DNA of 10,910 nucleotides, taken from Betaproteobacteria bacterium (GTDB lineage: Bacteria; Pseudomonadota; Gammaproteobacteria; Burkholderiales; SG8-39). Both the position numbers and the translations under genes were made by a program. The notes under the pieces are model-generated. The model was not told the DNA's origin. It saw only the letters and a list, made by a program, of their open reading frames with translations, and made no database searches. Positions 6,682 to 10,910 of this stretch are shown piece after piece; the first letter of the stretch is position 1, and every line of letters begins with the position of its first letter. Location: NCBI GenBank assembly GCA_016867955.1, contig VGIE01000038.1, forward strand, positions 1 through 10,910, read 5' to 3'.

Positions 6682-7128
6682 TCAGACCCAGCGGCTTTCC
6701 ATCAACGCCTTGATTTCAGTGGACACCAGCTCGAGCAGCATGCCGCCCGACGGCGGCCGGATGTAGCAGAAGCGCCCGAAGCCCTCCTCCGGCGACAGCA
6801 GCGCCGCCTCGAGGGTCCAGCCCTGCTGCATCAACGCCCGCGCTTCGGCGGCGAGGGTGTCGGTCCACACGCCCACGTGATGCACCCGCGGCGGCGTCGC
6901 CGCCCAGAAGCCGCCGCCCTGGATCAGTTCGACATGCTGCGGCCCCTGCTTGGAATAGGTCACCCGCAGCGGCGCCCGGGCCTTGCCGGCCGGCGTCCAG
7001 TATTCCATCGGTTCGTACGACCAGGGCGTGGCCCAGGTGACGCCCAGGGACGCGCCCATCTCCTGCATGGCCACCTCGAGGTTGGGCACCAGGATGCCGG
7101 TGTGGAATATGCGCTGGTAGTCGATCAT
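6682..7128 (-). CDS. VOC-fold protein 3 (tandem paralogue)
   Basis: This 148-residue VOC protein starts MIDYQRIFHT. Its four ligand positions are His9 (IFHTGILVPNLE), Glu67 (GPQHVELIQG), His84 (VHHVGVWTD) and Glu133 (LLELVST), an H/E/H/E set that differs from its neighbour only at the first position. The start at 7128 is chosen because GGAGG lies 9 bases upstream and the N-terminus then aligns exactly with VOC protein 2; an in-frame extension to 7230 would add 34 residues unlike the family. It is the first of three closely spaced minus-strand genes (VOC3, VOC2, Mpo1-like). The substrate is unknown. Because both copies are intact and keep plausible metal sites, they may act on related but different intermediates, or as a heterodimer, since many VOC enzymes build active sites at dimer interfaces. 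Confidence 0.88.
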   Translation of the reverse strand: MIDYQRIFHTGILVPNLEVAMQEMGASLGVTWATPWSYEPMEYWTPAGKARAPLRVTYSKQGPQHVELIQGGGFWAATPPRVHHVGVWTDTLAAEARALMQQGWTLEAALLSPEEGFGRFCYIRPPSGGMLLELVSTEIKALMESRWV

Positions 7129-7204
7129 GCCGTCGTGCCTCCGGATGGTGGTGTCGATGCGAGCCAGCGCGATGCTAACAGGGTATGGCGTTCGGGGCAG
7201 CAGG

Positions 7205-7696
7205 CTACAAGCGCTTCTGACCCGGGGCATCGACCTCGACCCCAGACTTCTCCAGCAGCTCGCGGCTCACCGTGACCGGCGCCTTGAAATGCGTGGCCAG
7301 TGCGATGGCGTCCGACGCGCGGCTGTCGAACACCTGCTCGCGTCCCCGCATCACCACCGTGAGGTCGGCGTGGAAGGTGTTGCCCTTGAGCGAGATCGCA
7401 GCGCGCGTCACCCGGCCGTCGTAGGCCGTGAGCACAGTGTGCATCAGGTCGTGGGGAAACGGGCGCCGCGGCTTGCCGCCGGAGAGCGCTGCGTGGATCG
7501 ATTCGGCCACCGTGATGTCGACGAACACCGGGATCGCGCGCCCCTCCGCGCGCAGGATCACCACCGGCCCGGTCTCGACCATGGCGACTTCCACGCGCTC
7601 GATGCGCACGACGTTTGGATTCTCCTCCGCCGCCGTGTCCACCGTCGCCGCGGTAAGGCCGGCCAGCAGGATGCAGGTCCATGCGATCAGCTTCAT
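7205..7696 (-). CDS. Exported bifunctional-nuclease (BFN/DUF151) domain protein
   Basis: The 163-residue protein has an N-terminal signal peptide-like segment (MKLIAWTCILLAGLTAAT, probable cleavage around residues 18-23) followed by one BFN/DUF151 domain. The domain shows VVILRAEGRAIPVFVDI (45-61), RRPFPHDLMHTVL (77-89) and the hallmark FDSRASDAIALATHFKAPV (123-141). Family members include plant proteins reported to have RNase and DNase activity and thermophile proteins of known structure; function in most bacteria is unproven. The ATG at 7696 has GAGGAGG directly upstream, and starting there gives the signal peptide at the very N-terminus; an ATG 8 codons earlier is disfavoured. Export to the periplasm is unusual compared with the cytoplasmic versions I know. 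It lies 119 bases downstream of ychF and 76 bases upstream of the VOC pair, so it could belong to either unit. Confidence 0.87.
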   Translation of the reverse strand: MKLIAWTCILLAGLTAATVDTAAEENPNVVRIERVEVAMVETGPVVILRAEGRAIPVFVDITVAESIHAALSGGKPRRPFPHDLMHTVLTAYDGRVTRAAISLKGNTFHADLTVVMRGREQVFDSRASDAIALATHFKAPVTVSRELLEKSGVEVDAPGQKRL

Positions 7697-7815
7697 GATG
7701 CCTCCTCGCGTGCGGAGCAATCGGAATCCAGACGCAAAAGGGTACCACCTGCGGCCATCAGGTTGCCAACCGCCGTGTCCTCGAATGACAGGCCCTGCGT
7801 CGCAACGGACGCGAT

Positions 7816-8910
7816 TCAGACGTTGAACCGGAAATGCATCACGTCGCCGTTCTTGACGACATACTCCTTGCCCTCGACGCGCAGCTTGCCCGCCTCCTTC
7901 GCCCGCTGCTCGCCCTTGCAGGCGATGAAATCGTCATAGGCGGTCACCTCGGCGCGGATGAAGCCGTGCTCGAAGTCGGTGTGGATGACGCCGGCGGCCT
8001 GCGGGGCGGTGGCGCCGACCTTGACCGTCCAGGCGCGTACTTCCTTGACGCCGGCGGTGAAGTAGGTCTGCAGTCCGAGCAGGGCGTAGCCGGCGCGGAT
8101 GACGCGGTTGAGGCCGGGCTCGGTCATGCCCATGTCCTCGAGAAACATCCGCTTGTCTTCGTCGCTCAGGTCGGCGATCTGGGACTCCAGCGCGGCGCTG
8201 ATGGCCACCACGGGTGAGCCCTCCTTCTTCGCAAACTCCTCGACGCGCGCGAGCAGCGGGTTGTTCTCGAAGCCATGCTCACTGACGTTGGCCACGTACA
8301 TGGTCGGCTTCATGGTGAGGAGAAACATCGGCTTGATGACGGCCAGTTCCTCCTTGGACAGATCCAGCGTGCGCGCCGGGCGGCCCTGGTCAAGCACGGC
8401 CTGCACCTTGTCCAGCACAGCGACCAGACGCGCGGCCTCCTTGTCGCCGCCGGTCTTGGCCAGCTTGACGTTCTTGGAGAGCTGCTTTTCGACCGCGGCG
8501 AGGTCCGCCAGCGCGAGTTCGGTGTTGATGGTCTCGATGTCGGAGACCGGGTCGACCTTGCCCGCCACGTGCACGACGTTGGCGTCCTCGAAGCAGCGCA
8601 CCACGTGCGCGATGGCATCCGTTTCGCGGATGTTGGCGAGGAACTTGTTGCCGAGGCCCTCGCCCGTGGAGGCGCCCGCCACCAGTCCGGCGATATCGAC
8701 GAACTCGACCACGGCGGGAACGACCTTCTGCGGCTTGACGATGGCCGCCAGCGCGGCAAGGCGCGGGTCGGGGACCTCGACGATGCCGACATTGGGCTCG
8801 ATGGTGCAGAACGGGTAGTTCTCCGCCGCGATGCCGGCCTTGGTCAGCGCATTGAAGAGGGTGGATTTGCCTACGTTGGGCAGGCCGACGATTCCGCATT
8901 TGACCGACAT
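7816..8910 (-). CDS. ychF: Ribosome-binding ATPase YchF (OLA1/Obg family)
   Basis: The 364-residue protein has the near-universal length of YchF. The P-loop is GLPNVGKST (9-17), switch II is DIAGLVAGAS (72-81), and the usual GTP-specifying NKxD is NVSE (208-211), the change that makes YchF prefer ATP over GTP. A coiled-coil region occupies about 125-200, and the C-terminal TGS domain ends with EGKEYVVKNGDVMHFRFNV. YchF binds the 70S ribosome and is linked to stress and oxidative-stress control. The ATG at 8910 has AAAGG about 10 bases upstream. It follows pth with a 103-base gap that holds a strong hairpin, a neighbourhood common in proteobacteria. Nothing is missing or unusual in the protein. 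Confidence 0.98.
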   Translation of the reverse strand: MSVKCGIVGLPNVGKSTLFNALTKAGIAAENYPFCTIEPNVGIVEVPDPRLAALAAIVKPQKVVPAVVEFVDIAGLVAGASTGEGLGNKFLANIRETDAIAHVVRCFEDANVVHVAGKVDPVSDIETINTELALADLAAVEKQLSKNVKLAKTGGDKEAARLVAVLDKVQAVLDQGRPARTLDLSKEELAVIKPMFLLTMKPTMYVANVSEHGFENNPLLARVEEFAKKEGSPVVAISAALESQIADLSDEDKRMFLEDMGMTEPGLNRVIRAGYALLGLQTYFTAGVKEVRAWTVKVGATAPQAAGVIHTDFEHGFIRAEVTAYDDFIACKGEQRAKEAGKLRVEGKEYVVKNGDVMHFRFNV

Positions 8911-8941
8911 CTAGGGGACCTTTGGGTGTTTTGCTTTGTTG

Positions 8942-8963
8942 GCCGCGGGACGCTTCCCGCGGC
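8942..8963. promoter_or_regulatory. Perfect 9-base hairpin in the pth-ychF gap
   Basis: GCCGCGGGA (8942-8950) and TCCCGCGGC (8955-8963) pair perfectly around CGCT. In the minus-strand transcript it lies 31 bases before the ychF start and is followed by an A-rich, not T-rich, leader (complement of GTGTTTTGCTTTGTTG, 8926-8941). It therefore does not look like a pth terminator in that direction; a leader structure, an RNase processing site or a reduced-readthrough element are possible. Confidence 0.5.
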
Positions 8964-9013
8964 GGCGTGCGAGCATGCTTTTCACGAATGCAGGGTGCGC
9001 GCAGAGCTCGATC

Positions 9014-9610
9014 CTAGGCGCCTTTTGTATGCAGCTTGAGCGTGGCGGCTTCCCCATTACCGGCCATGATCAGCGGCAGGCAGTCGAGCCCGCGGTCAAT
9101 GGCCTCGTCGATGAGCTTGCGGTCCGCCGGGGAAGGCGACGAGAGCACGTAGTCGCCGACCAGGTTGCGGTCCCCCGGATGGCCGATGCCGATGCGCAAG
9201 CGCCAGAAGTTCTGCGAGCCCATGGTCGCGGCGATGTCCTTCAGCCCGTTGTGGCCGGCCACGCCGCCGCCGAGTTTCAGCTTGGCCACGCCGGGCGCGA
9301 AATCGAGCTCATCGTGAACCACGAGGATCTCCTCCGGCGAGATCCTGTAGAACCGCGCCAGTCCGCCCACCGACTTGCCGGAGAGGTTCATGAAGGTCTG
9401 TGGCTGGACCAGCCAGACGTCGCCGCCGGCCTTGCCGGCATGCGTAAGCCTTGCGGTCAGGCCATGGTATTTCGCATCCTTCACGAGCTGGGCGCGGTGC
9501 GCGTCGGCGAGGCGCGACACCAGCCAGAACCCCACGTTGTGGCGGTCCCTTGCGTGCTGGCGGCCCGGGTTGCCAAGGCCGGCAACGAGCCTGATCGGTG
9601 GATGGGGCAT
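9014..9610 (-). CDS. pth: Peptidyl-tRNA hydrolase
   Basis: The 198-residue enzyme cleaves the ester bond of peptidyl-tRNAs released from stalled ribosomes, recycling tRNA. Catalytic and binding residues of the bacterial family are all present: Asn14 in LVAGLGNPG (8-16), His24 in RHNVG, Met74-Asn75 in QTFMNLSG, Asp100 in VVHDELDFAPG, and Asn121 in GHNGLKD; their spacing parallels Asn10, His20, Asn68, Asp93 and Asn114 of the E. coli enzyme. The start at 9610 gives the expected short lead before LVAGLGNPG; the ribosome binding site is weak. It sits between rplY (282-base gap containing a terminator) and ychF, so it probably has its own promoter and may be cotranscribed with ychF. No abnormality is seen. 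Confidence 0.98.
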   Translation of the reverse strand: MPHPPIRLVAGLGNPGRQHARDRHNVGFWLVSRLADAHRAQLVKDAKYHGLTARLTHAGKAGGDVWLVQPQTFMNLSGKSVGGLARFYRISPEEILVVHDELDFAPGVAKLKLGGGVAGHNGLKDIAATMGSQNFWRLRIGIGHPGDRNLVGDYVLSSPSPADRKLIDEAIDRGLDCLPLIMAGNGEAATLKLHTKGA

Positions 9611-9695
9611 GGTCTGTCGCTGGCTTCAGAGCGTATTCCACAATTGAGGGCGCAGTCACGTCACTGAGTTCCCTCGGGCTCCCCCTGCGTCAGGA

Positions 9696-9720
9696 GCCAT
9701 TTCGGCAATTATGAAACGGC
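9696..9720. promoter_or_regulatory. Imperfect dyad, candidate operator upstream of pth (copy B)
   Basis: Arms GCCATTTC (9696-9703) and GAAACGGC (9713-9720) are complementary at 7 of 8 positions around a 9-base spacer. Aligned with copy A (3120-3146), the 22-base core has 18 matches, including 6 of 9 spacer bases. It lies 86 bases upstream of the pth start and just beyond the rplY terminator, where a pth promoter would be expected. Function is inferred only from the repetition and position. Confidence 0.4.
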
Positions 9721-9747
9721 CTGCCAATGACGAGAGGAATGGCGAAG

Positions 9748-9780
9748 AAAAAGCGGCCGCTCCGAGCGCAAGGCGACCGC
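9748..9780 (-). terminator. Intrinsic terminator after rplY
   Basis: Read on the minus strand, GCGGTCGC (9780-9773) pairs with GCGGCCGC (9760-9753) over 8 positions with one G-U pair, around a 12-base loop, and is followed at once by TTTTTC. This is a standard Rho-independent layout. It lies 113 bases past the rplY stop and would end the prs-rplY transcript before pth. Confidence 0.7.
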
Positions 9781-9850
9781 GTTGGGTGGCTGCGACGTCG
9801 GGAAAGCCTTGGACCCCTGTCAGGATTAGCGTCGGGGGGTTCCGATGCAG

Positions 9851-9878
9851 GCGAGCATGAGGGGTTATCCCCTCTCGC
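9851..9878 (-). terminator. Hairpin close behind rplY
   Basis: GAGGGG (9859-9864) and CCCCTC (9869-9874) pair perfectly around TTAT, extended by GCGA (9851-9854) with TCGC (9875-9878) across a 4-base bulge. It begins 14 bases after the rplY stop codon on the minus strand and has no T-run. It may protect the rplY mRNA end or help termination completed at 9748-9780. Confidence 0.45.
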
Positions 9879-9892
9879 AGCGTCAGGCACCT

Positions 9893-10621
9893 CTACTTCT
9901 TGCCACCCTTGTCGTCCTTCTTGTCATCCTTCTTGTCTTCCTTCTTGTCGCCGGCAGCGGCTTCCGGCGCCTTCTGCTTGACTGCAGGAACATCGGCAGC
10001 CTTCGTCGAGGCCTCGGCTGCAGCTGCGGCTGCAGCCTCTTCCTCGGCGATCGCCGCGCGCGGAATCTGTGCGGTGGCCACGGCCGGGTTCTCTTTGAGG
10101 CGAAGCACGGCCTCTACGCCCTTGGGCAGCGTCAGATCGAGTACATGGACCGAGTGGCCAACCGTTATTTTCGAGAGGTCGACTTCGATGAACTCCGGCA
10201 GATCCGCCGGCAGGCAGCGAACATCCAGCTCGTTCATGGCGTGGCTGACCAGTGCGGAGGAGAGCTTCACCGCCGGCGAGACATCCGCGCCGACAAAGTG
10301 GAGCGGCACCTTCATGTGGATCTTCTGGTCCGCCGTAACGCGCTGGAAATCGACGTGCTGCACCTGCACCTTGAAGGGGTGCATGTTGACGGCGCGCAGC
10401 AGCACCTGCTCCTTGGCGCCATCCAATGTAAGTTCGAGGATAGAAGCGTGGAACTTCTCATTGCGAAGCGCGTGGTACAGCGCGTTGTGATCGAGCTCGA
10501 TGTTGATTGCCGGTTTCTTGCCGCCATAGACAATGCCCGGGACCTTGCCGCCATTGCGCAGGCGGCGGCTCGCACCCGTGCCCTGCAATTTGCGCGATTG
10601 CGCGTGAACTTCTAGTGCCAT
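9893..10621 (-). CDS. rplY: 50S ribosomal protein L25, long CTC form
   Basis: The 242-residue protein binds 5S rRNA in the large subunit. The N-terminal L25 domain (about 1-93) starts MALEVHAQSRKLQGTGASRR, continues with KVPGIVYGG (26-34) and ends near HPFKVQVQHVDFQRV; the CTC-type C-terminal beta domain covers about 95-187. Residues 191-242 are an added tail: an Ala/Glu stretch (EEEAAAAAAAEA) and then a Lys/Asp-rich end (GDKKEDKKDDKKDDKGGKK). Long L25/CTC proteins are usual in betaproteobacteria, while the E. coli form has about 94 residues. The start at 10621 has GGAG at a fair distance; an ATG 21 codons upstream lacks family similarity. It follows prs with a 206-base gap, the standard order, and precedes a terminator. 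The charged tail is expected to be disordered; its role is unknown. Confidence 0.97.
   Translation of the reverse strand: MALEVHAQSRKLQGTGASRRLRNGGKVPGIVYGGKKPAINIELDHNALYHALRNEKFHASILELTLDGAKEQVLLRAVNMHPFKVQVQHVDFQRVTADQKIHMKVPLHFVGADVSPAVKLSSALVSHAMNELDVRCLPADLPEFIEVDLSKITVGHSVHVLDLTLPKGVEAVLRLKENPAVATAQIPRAAIAEEEAAAAAAAEASTKAADVPAVKQKAPEAAAGDKKEDKKDDKKDDKGGKK
9909..9949 (-). repeat. 12-base tandem repeat inside the rplY tail
   Basis: Three head-to-tail units TTGTC(G/A/T)TCCTTC occupy 9909-9920, 9921-9932 and 9933-9944, with a partial fourth to 9949. Each unit differs by one base and encodes a Lys-Lys-Asp/Glu-Asp block on the minus strand. A 12-base period keeps the frame, so slippage would change tail length by four residues without breaking the gene. 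Confidence 0.75.
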
Positions 10622-10752
10622 GATGTACTCCGGTTGATGGGCGACCCGCGACCAGGCACACCCGTTGAAAAAACTGCCCTGCAACCCGGCATCGGCCCAC
10701 CGCGACTACCGGCAACCCGCTGCCTCGTTATCCTGCAGAACGTGCTCGATAC

Positions 10753-10771
10753 GCGGGGAGACATTCCCCGC
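10753..10771. promoter_or_regulatory. Perfect 7-base hairpin in the prs-rplY gap
   Basis: GCGGGGA (10753-10759) and TCCCCGC (10765-10771) pair around GACAT, 57 bases past the prs stop codon and 132 bases before the rplY start on the minus strand. No T-run follows it; a run of six T on that strand occurs later (10673-10668), preceded only by a weak 4-base stem. It may be a prs transcript end or a leader structure. The rest of the 206-base gap (10622-10827) shows no gene. Confidence 0.4.
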
Positions 10772-10827
10772 ATGCTTCCCCCTTCAGACCGGTACGAAAT
10801 CCATCCGGCAACGGCCACTCAATCGCA

Positions 10828-10910
10828 TCACTCCATGAACAGCGAGCTGACCGAATCCTCGTTGCTGATGCGAAGAATGGTCTCGGCCAGCAGACCCGCC
10901 ACCGACAGCA
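10828..10910 (-). CDS. prs: Ribose-phosphate pyrophosphokinase, C-terminal end (5' part outside window)
   Basis: Only the last 26 codons are in the window, ending in TGA at 10828-10830. The translated end contains LSVAGLLAETILRI, SNEDSVSSLF and a final Met-Glu, the very conserved C-terminus of bacterial PRPP synthases (SVAxLLAExIxRI...SVSSLF). The enzyme makes phosphoribosyl pyrophosphate from ribose 5-phosphate and ATP for purine, pyrimidine, histidine and tryptophan synthesis. Its place directly upstream of rplY on the same strand agrees with the common proteobacterial order and strengthens the call despite the short piece. Confidence 0.9.
   Translation of the reverse strand, partial: LSVAGLLAETILRISNEDSVSSLFME

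Noticed and set aside
6165..7128. Calling the VOC proteins methylmalonyl-CoA epimerase or glyoxalase I
   Set aside because: The fold and ligand positions are general to the superfamily; the specific active-site context of those enzymes is not visible.
7697..7815. Possible sigma70 promoter before the BFN gene (TTGGCA on the minus strand)
   Set aside because: The -10 candidate at proper spacing matches the consensus at only about half of positions, so it is not supported.
8275..9039. Plus-strand frame (254 codons) opposite ychF
   Set aside because: It is antisense to an unmistakable YchF sequence and has no recognisable motif.
9653..9666. Near-palindrome CAGTCACGTCACTG upstream of pth
   Set aside because: One central mismatch pair and no second copy seen; short symmetric sequences of this kind are common, so it is not listed as an operator.
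9781..9850. Possible tRNA-like or other structured RNA in the rplY-pth gap
   Set aside because: No anticodon arm or T-arm consensus can be drawn; only a broken GGACCCC / GGGGTTCC pairing is present.
10622..10700. T-run on the minus strand (six T, 10673-10668) as a terminator before rplY
   Set aside because: The preceding stem is only about 4 base pairs and lies in the rplY leader; too weak to call.

Overview
The window looks like a piece of a GC-rich betaproteobacterial chromosome, most likely of the order Burkholderiales. The inference rests on strong G/C preference at third codon positions and on the gene order prs-rplY-pth-ychF at the right end, which is a familiar housekeeping block in that class. 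No species can be named from the sequence alone. I see no tRNA, rRNA, CRISPR array, insertion sequence, transposase or phage gene.

Right part (about 7.8-10.9 kb, all on the minus strand): the end of prs (PRPP synthase), rplY (ribosomal protein L25, long CTC type with a Lys/Asp-rich tail), pth (peptidyl-tRNA hydrolase) and ychF (ribosome-associated ATPase). These genes serve nucleotide supply and translation. A good intrinsic terminator lies between rplY and pth, and perfect or near-perfect hairpins lie in the rplY-pth, pth-ychF and prs-rplY gaps.

Middle and left part (about 0.4-7.7 kb): an accessory, catabolic-looking region. Going leftwards from ychF on the minus strand there is an exported bifunctional-nuclease (BFN/DUF151) domain protein, two tandem paralogous VOC (glyoxalase-fold) proteins, and a small Mpo1-like (DUF962) membrane protein. 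A plus-strand luciferase-like flavin/F420 oxidoreductase follows; it diverges from a minus-strand MFS transporter. Last comes a compact minus-strand unit of a third VOC protein, a Rieske non-haem iron oxygenase alpha subunit and a zinc-less quinone-oxidoreductase-like MDR enzyme, the last two overlapping by the ATGA arrangement. At the extreme left is the C-terminal part of a plus-strand ankyrin-repeat protein.

How they might work together (inference): the MFS protein could import a hydrophobic or ring-containing substrate, and the Rieske, luciferase-like, Mpo1-like and MDR enzymes could oxidise or reduce it. The three VOC proteins share an N-terminal pattern and keep the four VOC metal-ligand positions, so they may act on related intermediates. 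No ferredoxin or reductase partner, no CoA ligase or thiolase and no transcription regulator is in the window, so substrate and completeness are unknown. The least expected signal is a pair of similar dyads (arms ending TTTC / starting GAAA, 9-base spacer), one upstream of the VOC-Rieske-MDR unit and one between rplY and pth, which could be binding sites of one regulator or copies of a small dispersed repeat.
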